Shown: positions 43,057 through 51,509 of the stretch, in pieces
How positions within the stretch are numbered: position 1 is the stretch's first letter
How the letters are laid out: each line of letters starts with the position of its first letter
Assembly: GCF_900105415.1 (NCBI RefSeq)
Contig: NZ_FNSM01000001.1
Span: 7,820,001-7,884,000 of the forward strand
DNA length: 64,000 bases
Direction: 5' to 3'
Source of the DNA: Streptomyces sp. TLI_105
GTDB lineage: Bacteria > Actinomycetota > Actinomycetes > Streptomycetales > Streptomycetaceae
Translations under genes and position numbers: made by a program
Notes under the pieces: generated by a model
Told to the model about the DNA's origin: nothing
The model's input: the letters and a program-made list of their open reading frames with translations, nothing else
Database searches by the model: none

Positions 43057-43403
43057 GGAGGGAAGCGCGCTGGAGCGGCGACCGGCGTCGGCATGCCGAC
43101 CGGGAGGTTCCGGCGGCGATCGTGTGCGTAGCCACGTCGGGCCGCGCGTGGCCGCAGCTGCCGCCGGCGTCTTTCGGGCTGTCAGGTGGAGCGGCCCCTC
43201 GGCGGTTCGGCGAGTGGTCGAAGGCCCGGAACGCAGGGATGCCCGGACGGGCTCCTCACGGAACGCGCGAGGATGTTGCGTCCGTTCGGCTGGCGGATGC
43301 GACGCATGGCGCCGAGCGAGATCTTCCCTCGGGTAGCGTCGGCGACAGTGCAGGTCACAGAAGTGACGACTGCTCATTCCCGGTTTTTGTGAGGCGTGTT
43401 TCC

Positions 43404-43823
43404 ATGACCCTGTCCATTCGTAACCAGCTCCCCGGCACGGTCACCGCCGTCACCCTGGGCGAGGCCATGGCATCCGTGAAGGTGCGCCTGGCCGGAGGCC
43501 AGGACATCACCGCCGCCATCACCGCCGACGCCGTCAAGGACCTGGGTCTGGCCGAGGGCTCCGCGGTCAAGGCCCTCGTGAAGTCCACCGAGGTCGCCCT
43601 CGCGACCGGCCCGGTCGAGGGCATCTCCATCCGCAACCAGCTCGCCGGCTCCGTCACCGAGGTCTCGACCGGTGGCGCCATGAGCTCGGTGAAGGTCTCC
43701 GTCGAGGGCGGGGAACTGACCGCCGCCATCACCAAGGACGCCGTCGAGGACCTCGGCCTGAACGCAGGCACGTCCGTCGTCGCCCTGATCAAGTCGACCG
43801 AGATCTCCCTCTCCGCCGCCTGA
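43404..43823 (+). CDS. Tandem TOBE (di-Mop) molybdate/tungstate-binding protein
   Basis: 139 residues made of two Mop/TOBE repeats: SIRNQLPGTVTAVTLGEAMA (residues 4-68) and SIRNQLAGSVTEVSTGGAMS (75-138). Each repeat ends with KALVKSTEVAL or VALIKSTEISL. Such molbindins store or buffer molybdate in the cytosol. ATG at 43404 with GAGGCG upstream. Convergent with the molybdate-transport operon, marking one end of the molybdenum island. It has no DNA-binding part, unlike the HTH-TOBE proteins nearby. Confidence 0.93.
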   Translation: MTLSIRNQLPGTVTAVTLGEAMASVKVRLAGGQDITAAITADAVKDLGLAEGSAVKALVKSTEVALATGPVEGISIRNQLAGSVTEVSTGGAMSSVKVSVEGGELTAAITKDAVEDLGLNAGTSVVALIKSTEISLSAA

Positions 43824-43898
43824 TCGCCCCGATGGCCGGCCGGAGGGCGACCCGGCGCCCCTGCTCCTTTCCGGAGTGCGGTACCGGGCGCTCCGGCG

Positions 43899-44567
43899 TC
43901 AGGACCAGAGCTGCCGTCGCTGCCAGCCGGTGCCTTCCCGCTCGTACCGCAGCCGGACGTGGACGCGGGTCGCGGCGGCCTGCCAGAACTCCACGACATC
44001 CGGGACGACGGTGTAGAGCGTCCAGGCGGGGTCGACGAGGTCGGGCTCCGCTTCGATCCTGGCGAGGCTGTCCCGCAGTGCCTGGTCGCGTGCGTCGGGG
44101 TCGTTGAGGTAGCGGCTCTGGCGGCCGAGCAGGGCCTCGGCCCTGGCCGTGGTCGACCGGGCGAGGAAGTCGGCGGCCGAGCGGTCCGCGGACTCCGGCC
44201 GGACCGCGCCGCGGACCCGGACCTGGCGGCCGAACTCCGCCCAGTAGAAGGTGAGCGCGGCGCGCGGAGTGCCGACGAGCTGAACACCCTTGGGGCTGGA
44301 GCCGTGCGCGGCGAACTGGAAGCCCGAGGCGTCGACGTTCTTGAGTATGAGGACCCGCGCGTCGGGGTCGCCCGCCTCGTCCACGGTGGCGAGGGTCATG
44401 GCGTGCGGGTCCGGGATCCCGGCCTTGACGGCCTCGCTCAGCCACGTGAGGAAGAGCTCCGACGGCTCGGTCGGGGTCTCGTGCGGTGCGAAGTCGGGCA
44501 GTGGGCGGGCGAACACCTCGATGCCACGCAGCCAGTCCCGCACCGTGGAGGCGTCGTGGTCCGTCAT
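43899..44567 (-). CDS. PdxH-like FMN-dependent pyridoxamine-phosphate oxidase family protein
   Basis: 222 residues, full PNPOx length. FMN-binding stretches: MTLATVDEAGDPDARVLILK, SSPKGVQLVGTPRAALTFYW, GRQVRVRGAVRPESADRSAA. The C-terminal segment VHVRLRYEREGTGWQRRQLW corresponds to the dimerisation/substrate region of PdxH. ATG at 44567. It begins 38 bases after the ModBC stop on the same strand, so it may be co-transcribed with molybdate uptake. Whether it makes pyridoxal phosphate or oxidises another substrate is open; the bona fide pdxH may be elsewhere. Confidence 0.82.
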   Translation of the reverse strand: MTDHDASTVRDWLRGIEVFARPLPDFAPHETPTEPSELFLTWLSEAVKAGIPDPHAMTLATVDEAGDPDARVLILKNVDASGFQFAAHGSSPKGVQLVGTPRAALTFYWAEFGRQVRVRGAVRPESADRSAADFLARSTTARAEALLGRQSRYLNDPDARDQALRDSLARIEAEPDLVDPAWTLYTVVPDVVEFWQAAATRVHVRLRYEREGTGWQRRQLWS

Positions 44568-44604
44568 GTCGTTCTCGCTTCCTTCCGGCTGATCATTCGG
44601 CTGG

Positions 44605-46560
44605 TCAGAGGGGGACGACCGTCGTCTCGGTCGCTTTGACGCTGGTCCAGACGGGCACCCCGTCGGCGAGGCCCAGTTCGGCGGCGGCTTGTGGGGTGAT
44701 CTCGGCGACGAGGTCGGGCGCGGTGTCGGAGGTGATCAGGACGCGTAGGCGGCTGCCGCTGGTGGTGATCTCGCGTACGGTGCCGGACCAGATGTTACGG
44801 GGGCTGCCGGCCGGCCTCTCGCGGTGGATCGACACCGCCTCGGGCGCGACGATCGCGAGGGCGGGGGTGCCGGGGGGCGGTGGGTCGGCCGCGACGAGGG
44901 TGCCGCCGCCGTCGAGCGCGAGGCCTTCGGGGGTGGTGGTGCCGGGCCAGGCGTTGCGGCCGAGCATGCGGGCGACCCAGGGGGAGCGGGGGTGGCGGGT
45001 GACTTCGGCGGGGCTGTCGTCCTGCAGGGCGCGGCCGTCGTCGAGGACGAGCACGCGGTCGGCGAGGGAGACTGCTTCGACGGGGTCGTGGGTGACGATG
45101 AGGCAGACACCCCCGAAGCCGGTCAGGTGCGTGCGCAGGGTGTGGCGGACGTGGGCGCGGGTGGTCTGGTCGAGGGCGGCGAGCGGTTCGTCGAGGACGA
45201 GGAGGCGGGGCCGGGCGGCCAGCGCCCGGGCGAGGGCGACGCGTTGGGCCTGGCCGCCGGAGAGCTGGGTCGGTCTGCGGTGAGCCAGATGGCCGACGCC
45301 GAGCCGGTCGAGCCAGGTCTGGGCCTCGCGCCGTGCCTCCGCCCGGGCGACGCCCTGGGAGCGGAGGCCGTAGGCGGTGTTGGCGAGTGCCGTCAGGTGG
45401 GGGAAGAGGGCGCCGTCCTGCGGCACCCAGGCGACCCGGCGGCGGTGTGGGGGAAGGCCCGTGACGTCGGTGGTGCCGAGGGTGAGGTGGGCGTGGGCGC
45501 GGGGGGTGAGGCCGAGGAGGGCGCGGAGCAGGGTGGTCTTGCCGGCGCCGTTCGGTCCCACGACGGCGATGGTGGTGCCCGGTTCGGCGTCGAGGGTGAG
45601 TCGGGTGAAGCCGGTGACCTCGGCGTGTAGGGACCAGCGTTCGCCGGACTCGTTCGCCTCGGGCGAGAGGGGCGTGGGGCTTCCCTCGGGGCCGGGGCCG
45701 GGGCCGGGGCCGGGGTCGGGGTCGGCTTCGGGGGCGGGCCGGGGCTTCCGGTCGGCCGGGGTGCCGGTCCACCGTCCGCGCAGGGCGACGAGTACGGCCA
45801 TGGCGATGGCGAGCAGCAGCAGGGAGACGGAGGTCGCGGCCTCGGGTTCGTCCTGCAGCAGCAGGTAGACCTGGAGGGGGAGGGTCTGGGTGGTGCCGGG
45901 GAGGTTGCCGGCGAAGGTGATGGTCGCGCCGAACTCGCCCAGCGCGCGTGCCCAGGTCAGGGCGGCGCCGGCGACGACGCCGGGCGCGACCATGGGCAGC
46001 GTGACGGTGAAGAAGACGCGGACCGGTGAGGCACCGAGGGAGGCCGCCGTCTCCTCGTAGCGCGGCCGCAGTCCGCCGAGCGCGCCCTCCAGGCTGATGA
46101 CCAGGAACGGCATGGCGACGAACGTGGCCGCGAGGACGGCGCCCGAGGTGTGGAACGGCAGCGTGATGCCGAACGTCGACTCCAGCCACGGTCCGAGGAG
46201 TCCCCGCCGCCCGAAGGCGAGCAGCAGCGCCACACCGCCGACGGTGGGCGGCAGCACCATCGGCAGCAGCACCAGCGAGCGGACGAGGGCCTTGCCGGGG
46301 AAGGACACCCGGGCGAGGAGCCAGGCCAGCGGGACGCCGAGCAGCAGCGAGAGGCCGAGCGCCCAGAACGACACGAGCAGCGAGAGCTTCAGCGCCCGGA
46401 CGGTGCCCGGCGAGCTCAGGTGACCGGCGAGCTCGCCCCACTCGGTCCGCGCGAGGATCCCGACCAGGGGCAGCGTCAGGAACGCCACGGCCGCCAGCGC
46501 GGGCAGCGCCAGCATGAGGGGGGGACGGGTGCCGGAGGTGCGTACGCCTGCTCGTTTCAT
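44605..46560 (-). CDS. modBC: ModB-ModC fusion, molybdate ABC transporter permease/ATPase
   Basis: 651 residues joining two normally separate subunits. Residues about 1-270 are the ModB permease (five to six helices; the EAA-type loop is in EETAASLGASPVRVFFTVTL). A proline/glycine linker (PDPGPGPGPGPEGSPTPLSP) follows, then the ModC ATPase: Walker A GPNGAGKTTLLRA, signature LSGGQAQRVALARA, Walker B RLLVLDEPLAALD, His in LIVTHDPVEA. The C-terminal TOBE domain (SGTVREITTSGSRLRVLITS) senses oxyanion. It imports molybdate with the lipoprotein encoded just upstream. ATG at 46560. Operon: HTH-TOBE regulator, modA, modBC, probably the PdxH-like gene. Confidence 0.93.
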   Translation of the reverse strand: MKRAGVRTSGTRPPLMLALPALAAVAFLTLPLVGILARTEWGELAGHLSSPGTVRALKLSLLVSFWALGLSLLLGVPLAWLLARVSFPGKALVRSLVLLPMVLPPTVGGVALLLAFGRRGLLGPWLESTFGITLPFHTSGAVLAATFVAMPFLVISLEGALGGLRPRYEETAASLGASPVRVFFTVTLPMVAPGVVAGAALTWARALGEFGATITFAGNLPGTTQTLPLQVYLLLQDEPEAATSVSLLLLAIAMAVLVALRGRWTGTPADRKPRPAPEADPDPGPGPGPGPEGSPTPLSPEANESGERWSLHAEVTGFTRLTLDAEPGTTIAVVGPNGAGKTTLLRALLGLTPRAHAHLTLGTTDVTGLPPHRRRVAWVPQDGALFPHLTALANTAYGLRSQGVARAEARREAQTWLDRLGVGHLAHRRPTQLSGGQAQRVALARALAARPRLLVLDEPLAALDQTTRAHVRHTLRTHLTGFGGVCLIVTHDPVEAVSLADRVLVLDDGRALQDDSPAEVTRHPRSPWVARMLGRNAWPGTTTPEGLALDGGGTLVAADPPPPGTPALAIVAPEAVSIHRERPAGSPRNIWSGTVREITTSGSRLRVLITSDTAPDLVAEITPQAAAELGLADGVPVWTSVKATETTVVPL

Positions 46561-46653
46561 CGATGATCCCGAAGAGATGACGGCATGGAGGACGAGGGGC
46601 TGTCCGTCCCCCCGGTACGGGCAGCCCCTCGCGATCTGTGAGATCCCGGACGG

Positions 46654-47469
46654 TTACGGCTTCTGGAAGCCGGCGTCCTGGAGGATCTTCTGGCCCTCCG
46701 GGGAGGAGAGCCAGGCGACGAACGCGGCGGCGGCCTCGGTGTTCTTGGAGTCCTTGAGCGTAGCGGCGGGGTACTGGGCGACGGCGTTCTGCGCGTCGGG
46801 GATCTCGACGGCGTCGACCTTGTCCTTGGCGCTCTCGGCGTCCGTCTTGTAGACGAGGCCGGCGTCGGCCTCACCCAGCTCGACCTTGCTGAGCACCGCG
46901 CGGACGTTGGGCTCCTGGGAGACCGGCTTCACGGTGATCTTCTGGGCGTCGAGGATCTTCTTGCTGTACTTGCCGGCCGGTACCTCGGGGGCGGCGAGGA
47001 CGACCTTGAGCTTGGTGTCCGCGAGGTCCTTCAACTCGTCGACCTTGAAGGGGTTGCCCTTGCCGGTGGCGATGACGAGCCGGTTCTTCGCGATGACCGC
47101 CGGGGTGTTCGTGTCGGCCTTCACCTTGTCCATGCTCTTGGTGTCGGCGGTGACCAGGACGTCGGCGGGCGAGCCCTGGGCGACCTGGGCGACGAGCTCC
47201 TGCGAGCCGGCGAAGGAGAAGGTGAGCTTCGTGCCCGGGTGGGACTTCTCGTAGGCGGCACCGGCCGTCTTGAACACGTCCGTCAGGGACGCGGCCGCGA
47301 GGACGGTCAGGTTCGCCTGCGGCGCGGAGCCCGAGCCGGAGCCCGCCGAGCCGCCGGTGTCCTTCTTGCCGTCGTCGCCCGACGAGCAGGCTGCGAGCGG
47401 CACCAGCAGGGCGGCGGTGAGGACGGCGGCGGCCGTACGGCGTCTGGCAGGGGTGAGAGCGAGGGACAT
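46654..47469 (-). CDS. modA: Molybdate-binding lipoprotein
   Basis: 271 residues. Signal peptide with lipobox LLVPLAAC (Cys at residue 28), then a Gly/Ser spacer and the periplasmic-binding-protein fold of ModA: LTVLAAASLTDVFKTAGAAY, FSFAGSQELVAQVAQGSPAD, VLVTADTKSMDKVK and LGEADAGLVYKTDAESAKDK. The Ser/Ala-rich first loop (AAASLTD) is where the oxyanion is held. It would be anchored on the outer face of the membrane and feed the ModBC protein. ATG at 47469, AGGAG upstream. It follows an HTH-TOBE regulator gene. Confidence 0.94.
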   Translation of the reverse strand: MSLALTPARRRTAAAVLTAALLVPLAACSSGDDGKKDTGGSAGSGSGSAPQANLTVLAAASLTDVFKTAGAAYEKSHPGTKLTFSFAGSQELVAQVAQGSPADVLVTADTKSMDKVKADTNTPAVIAKNRLVIATGKGNPFKVDELKDLADTKLKVVLAAPEVPAGKYSKKILDAQKITVKPVSQEPNVRAVLSKVELGEADAGLVYKTDAESAKDKVDAVEIPDAQNAVAQYPAATLKDSKNTEAAAAFVAWLSSPEGQKILQDAGFQKP

Positions 47470-47565
47470 GAGGTCTGGTCTCCTGGGGACGAACGGGAAG
47501 ATGCGGCGGGAGGCCGGCCGCGCCGGCGGCCGAGACGTATGGGTGGTGCGTGAGGGGTCGGGGGA

Positions 47566-47964
47566 TCAGGTGCGGTCGATGTGCACGCTGGTCGACTTCA
47601 CGCGGGCGGTGGCCTGCATGCCGACTTCCAGTCCCAGCTCCTCCACGGCCTCACGGGTGAGGAGGGAGACCAGGCGGTGCGGTCCGGCCTGGATGGTGAC
47701 CTGGGCCGCGATGTCACCGAGCCTGATCGCCGTGACGATGCCGGGGAACGCGTTGCGCGCCGTCGTGTACGACACGTCCTCGTCGTCGCCCTGCGCGATC
47801 TCCACGGAGAACGCGGCCAGCGACTTGCCGTCGATGACGCGCCGACCGCTCTCGTCGCGGTGGGTCGCGACCCGGCCCGCGTCCGCCCAGCGCCGCGCGG
47901 TGTCCGGGCTCACGCCCAGCAGACGAGCGGCCTGCCCGATGGTGTAGGACTGCATATGCGACAC
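47566..47964 (-). CDS. HTH-TOBE molybdenum-responsive regulator, copy 1
   Basis: 132 residues: an excisionase/MerR-like helix-turn-helix (SYTIGQAARLLGVSPDTARR then WADAGRVATHRDE) at about 5-45 and a TOBE/Mop domain at 70-130 (RNAFPGIVTAIRLGDIAAQV, VGMQATARVKSTSVHID). It probably binds molybdate through TOBE and DNA through HTH. GTG at 47964 has AGGGAG seven bases upstream; ATG at 47955 is alternative. First gene of the modA-modBC operon, which it likely regulates. A close paralogue lies at 54135-54533. Confidence 0.9.
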   Translation of the reverse strand: MSHMQSYTIGQAARLLGVSPDTARRWADAGRVATHRDESGRRVIDGKSLAAFSVEIAQGDDEDVSYTTARNAFPGIVTAIRLGDIAAQVTIQAGPHRLVSLLTREAVEELGLEVGMQATARVKSTSVHIDRT

Positions 47965-48065
47965 CGTAGGGCTCCCTGGCTCTCATCTGCAACAAAGCCG
48001 TAGGACCCTCCATCGCGAATGAGAGGAGGCTTGGAGGAAGGGACGAGCGGAGCTGCCCGGCGGTC

Positions 48066-48578
48066 TCAGCCCTCGGACGAAGGGGTGCCGGGAAGCCGAT
48101 GGGCACCGATCCAGATTCCCGTGACCGCGCTGACGTAGCGGGCGCCGCAACGGTCGGACGGGACGACGAGCTGAGTGCCGACGGTGTCGAGGTCCTCGTC
48201 GTCCATGCGGGTCGCGAGCAGCACGGGCGCGTTGCCGAAGTCGGCGTCGATCTCCGCCCACGACAGAACGGTGTGGTGCCCGTCGCCGCCGCTCACGGAC
48301 ACCAGGAAGCGCGAGCGCTCCTTGCGGCGGGCGGGGTCGAAGCCGGGGCGCGCCACCGCCATGACCTCGCGCAGCAGCGGGCCCGTGAAGGTGTGGTGCT
48401 GCGGCCCCGCCGTGGCGCAGTCGAAGACCACCTCCGCCCTGTGCTGTGCCCACCCTTCGCGCAGATCGGCGACGGCGAGAGTGGCCGGCCCGGCCACCTC
48501 CCCCCAGAGCACGAAGGATCCGGGAGGTGCGGGCGTGGTGACGGGGGTGGCGTGAGGTGCGGCGCTGGGTCGGCTCAT
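48066..48578 (-). CDS. Stand-alone sulfite-oxidase-type molybdopterin-binding domain protein
   Basis: 170 residues resembling only the Moco-binding domain of sulfite-oxidase-family enzymes: VVFDCATAGPQHHTFTGPLL (candidate molybdenum Cys ligand), VSGGDGHHTVLSWAEIDADF and VVPSDRCGARYVSAVTGIWI. It has no signal peptide and no haem or dimer domain. ATG at 48578 with GAAGGGA six bases upstream. It lies between the molybdenum hydroxylase genes and the modA operon, all on one strand. Role unknown; it could be a small redox enzyme or a cofactor carrier. Confidence 0.8.
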   Translation of the reverse strand: MSRPSAAPHATPVTTPAPPGSFVLWGEVAGPATLAVADLREGWAQHRAEVVFDCATAGPQHHTFTGPLLREVMAVARPGFDPARRKERSRFLVSVSGGDGHHTVLSWAEIDADFGNAPVLLATRMDDEDLDTVGTQLVVPSDRCGARYVSAVTGIWIGAHRLPGTPSSEG

Positions 48579-48710
48579 CGTCGGTCCCTTCGAGGCGGTC
48601 GGTGCGGCGGCTGCGCGCAGTGATACCCGACCGTCGAGGCAAGGAATCGTGTTTGCCATCTGAATCCGGCCTATAGCTCTGTATTTGTGAGCTTGCTACG
48701 AGGTGAGAGC

Positions 48711-51509
48711 TCACATCCTCCCGGTCCATCGACCGACGTTCCGTGCCTCCCGGTCGAGGGCGAGCCAGACGCGGTCGCGGGTCACCGGCAGCTCGGTGAA
48801 GCGGATGCCCGTGGCGTCGCGCAGAGCGTTCGCGAACGCGGGAGCCACCGGGTTGAAGGGGCTCTCGCTCATCGACTTGGCGCCGAGCGGACCGATCGTG
48901 TCGGACGTCTCCGTGAAGTGGACCTCGGTGCGGGGGACGTCGGCGTACTGGGGGAGGCGGTAGCGGCGGAAGGCGGCGGTGGTGACCTCGCCCCGCTCGT
49001 CGATCCGGACGGTCTCGAAGAGCGTGGCGCCCAGGGCCTGCGCGACCCCGCCCTCGACCTGACCCCGGCACTGCATCGGGTTCATGACCTTCCCGGCGTC
49101 GGCCGCGTGCACACTGCGCAGGATCCGGATCTCCCCGGTGCCGGGGTCGACGGCGATCTTGAACCACTGGGCGTTGAAGGCGACGGAGCGCGGTGAGCCG
49201 CCCCAGTGCCCGTCCGCCGCCAGTTCCTCCGCCGCGCCGAGGGCGTGCCCCGCCTCGTACAACTCCTTGAGCGTGACGACACGTCCCGCGCAGTCGACGG
49301 ACTCGGCGCCGAGCACGCACAGGTGCCGCGCGACGCCGGTGTGGCGGGCGGCGAGGGTGCGCAGGCGTTCGGCGAGGGAGGTGGCGGCGAGGAGGACGGC
49401 CTTGCCGGCGACGACGGTGCCCGCGGAGCCGAAGGCGCCGGTGTCGTGGCGTACGACGTCGGTGTCCGACTGGCGGACGGTGAGCCGGTCCTCGGTGGTG
49501 TTCAGGGCACCGGCGGTGATCTGCTGGTGGACGGTGGTGGTGCCGTTGCCGAACTCGGCGGTGCCGACGGCGATGTCGTACGTCCCGTCCTGAAGGAGCG
49601 AGACGCGGGCGTCGGCGTAGTGGCCGCCCGGCGGCCCGGTCGCGATCATCGCCATGCCGGTGCCCTGGCCGACCAGCCAGCCCTCGGGCGCGTCCTCGGC
49701 GCTGCGGTCCTCGGCGATGGCCTTCCGCACGACGGAGAGGCACTGGTCGAGGCCGTAGGAGGCGATGTGGAGGTCCTCCTCCTCGCCGATGGGGCTGTGC
49801 ATGGCCTCGCCGGGGCCGATGATGTTCTTCTCGCGGAAGACCAGGGGGTCCATGCCGAGGCGGCGGGCCAGTTCGTCCATCACGGACTCGACGGCGAAGG
49901 TGACCTGGCCCAGGCCGTAGCCGCGGAAGGCGCCGGCCGGGACGACGTTGGTGTAGACGGACCAGGCGTCGACCTTCTTGTGCGGGGCGCGGTAGACGGC
50001 GAAGGACTCGCCGACGCTGTGGAACATGACGGCGGGGCCGTGGTTGCCGTACGCGCCGGTGTTGGACACCACCCGCATCTGCACGGCCGTCAGCGTTCCG
50101 TCCTTGCGGGCTCCGGCCTTGATGCCGATGGTGAAGGGGTGGCGGGTGGTCGCCCCGTAGAACTGCTCGGCCCGGGTGTACTCCAGCTTCACCGGGCGGC
50201 GCAGCTTCAGGGTCGCGAGCGTGACGATGTCCTCGGTGAGCATCTCCTGCTTGCCGCCGAAGCCGCCGCCCACCCGGCCCGCGACGACGCGGACCTCGTC
50301 CTCCGGCAGGCCGTACAGCGCGCACAGCGCCCGCCGGGTCAGGAACGGGGTCTGGGTGGAGGACCGTACGGTCAGCCGTTCGCCCGTGCCGTCCTCCTTC
50401 GGCTCGAAGTACGCGACGCAGCCGTGCGTCTCCAGGCCGGCGTGCTGGACGCGCTGGGTGCGGAAGGTCTCCTCGTACACGACGTCGGCCTCGGCGAAGC
50501 CCTGCTCGACGTCACCGATCTCGCCGTGGACCTCGCCCGCGACGTTGTTCTCGACCCGGGCGATGCGCACCTCCGGTCCCTTGCCCTCGTGGATGACGGG
50601 GGCGCCGGGACGCATCGCCTCCTCCGGGTCGGTGACGTACGGGAGTTCCTCGTACGTGACCTCGACGCGGCGGCAGCCCTCCTCGGCGGCCCGCTCGCTG
50701 TCGGCGACGACCGCCGCGACCCGCTGGCCCACGTACCGGACCACGTCGTCCAGGACCCGGGTGTCGTCGGGATCCTCGGTGGGGTGCTCGTGGCGGGCGG
50801 AGGAGTACAGCGTCGCCGGTGCGTCCTCGTGCGTGAGGACGGCGACCACGCCCGGTACGCGCAGCGCGGCCGTGGTGTCGATCGCGACGATCCGGGCGTG
50901 CGGGTGCGGCGAGCGCAGCAGCTTCATGTGGAGCAGGCCGGGGACCTCGACGTCGAAGGTGTAACGGGCGGCGCCGGTGACGACCTGCGGTCCGGCCGGG
51001 GCACCGACGTTCCTTCCGACGGCCTTTCCCGCGCAGGGCCGTTCGGTGTGCTTCACGCCCCGCACGGCGTCCTCGATCGCCCGATAGCCCGTGCAGCGAC
51101 AGATGTTGCCCTTGAAGGCCCGGGGGAGGTCATCGAGCTTGCCGTCGTCGTGCGGGGTGTCCCGCTCGGCCTCCAGGGCCGCGGTGGTCATCAGGAATCC
51201 GGCGGTGCAGAAGCCGCACTGGTACCCCTGGGCGTCGAGGAACTTCCGCTGCACCGGGTGGAGTTCGCCGTCCCGGGCGGCCAGTCCCTCCACCGTGGTG
51301 ACGGAACGGCCCTCGGCCCGTACGGCCGGATACAGGCAGCTGTGCACGGGCTCCCCGTCGACGTGCACGGTGCAGGCCCCGCAGTCACCGGCGTCGCAGC
51401 CCTTCTTCACCCCGAACCAGCCGCGCTCGCGCAGGTAGGTGCGCAGGCACTGGCCGGCGCGCGGCTCGGTGTCGAACGGACGGCCGTTGACCTGGATGTC
51501 GAAGCTCAT
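48711..51509 (-). CDS. Molybdenum hydroxylase, fused 2Fe-2S and molybdopterin subunits (xanthine dehydrogenase family)
   Basis: 932 residues. Residues 1-165 are the two-cluster iron-sulfur part: plant-type cluster Cys38, 43, 46 and 58 (CDAGDCGAC...C), second cluster CGFCTAGF and ICRCTGY. The rest is the large Moco subunit, with GRVGGGFGGKQEMLTEDIVT, NTGAYGNHGPAVMFHSVGES, AGAFRGYGLGQVTFAVE and the catalytic glutamate in GAKSMSESPFNPVAPA. The SMSES form suggests the purine-hydroxylase branch. ATG at 51509 overlaps the stop of the FAD-subunit gene (ATGA), so the two are coupled. A PucR regulator is divergent from the pair, consistent with purine or similar heterocycle oxidation. Exact substrate unknown. 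Confidence 0.9.
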   Translation of the reverse strand: MSFDIQVNGRPFDTEPRAGQCLRTYLRERGWFGVKKGCDAGDCGACTVHVDGEPVHSCLYPAVRAEGRSVTTVEGLAARDGELHPVQRKFLDAQGYQCGFCTAGFLMTTAALEAERDTPHDDGKLDDLPRAFKGNICRCTGYRAIEDAVRGVKHTERPCAGKAVGRNVGAPAGPQVVTGAARYTFDVEVPGLLHMKLLRSPHPHARIVAIDTTAALRVPGVVAVLTHEDAPATLYSSARHEHPTEDPDDTRVLDDVVRYVGQRVAAVVADSERAAEEGCRRVEVTYEELPYVTDPEEAMRPGAPVIHEGKGPEVRIARVENNVAGEVHGEIGDVEQGFAEADVVYEETFRTQRVQHAGLETHGCVAYFEPKEDGTGERLTVRSSTQTPFLTRRALCALYGLPEDEVRVVAGRVGGGFGGKQEMLTEDIVTLATLKLRRPVKLEYTRAEQFYGATTRHPFTIGIKAGARKDGTLTAVQMRVVSNTGAYGNHGPAVMFHSVGESFAVYRAPHKKVDAWSVYTNVVPAGAFRGYGLGQVTFAVESVMDELARRLGMDPLVFREKNIIGPGEAMHSPIGEEEDLHIASYGLDQCLSVVRKAIAEDRSAEDAPEGWLVGQGTGMAMIATGPPGGHYADARVSLLQDGTYDIAVGTAEFGNGTTTVHQQITAGALNTTEDRLTVRQSDTDVVRHDTGAFGSAGTVVAGKAVLLAATSLAERLRTLAARHTGVARHLCVLGAESVDCAGRVVTLKELYEAGHALGAAEELAADGHWGGSPRSVAFNAQWFKIAVDPGTGEIRILRSVHAADAGKVMNPMQCRGQVEGGVAQALGATLFETVRIDERGEVTTAAFRRYRLPQYADVPRTEVHFTETSDTIGPLGAKSMSESPFNPVAPAFANALRDATGIRFTELPVTRDRVWLALDREARNVGRWTGRM

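Larger units (their letters stand above)
42376..43403. other. About 1 kb of mostly non-coding, decayed DNA
   Basis: No intact gene. It contains a truncated DUF4240-type start (42976-43056, minus strand) and a 50-residue coding-like fragment ending at 42721 (minus strand). The open frames elsewhere are arginine/serine/proline-rich shadows. The last 80 bases should hold the promoter of the di-TOBE gene. Confidence 0.55.

Noticed and set aside
42555..43094. 179-codon minus-strand gene in the decayed region
   Set aside because: Ser/Pro/Arg/Thr-rich frame with no family resemblance; two other frames of the same stretch hold the better coding-like fragments.
48660..48710. Moco riboswitch between the hydroxylase and the Moco-domain gene
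   Set aside because: Only a small GAGCTC-type inverted repeat and an AT-rich patch are visible; the conserved motifs of that riboswitch are not.
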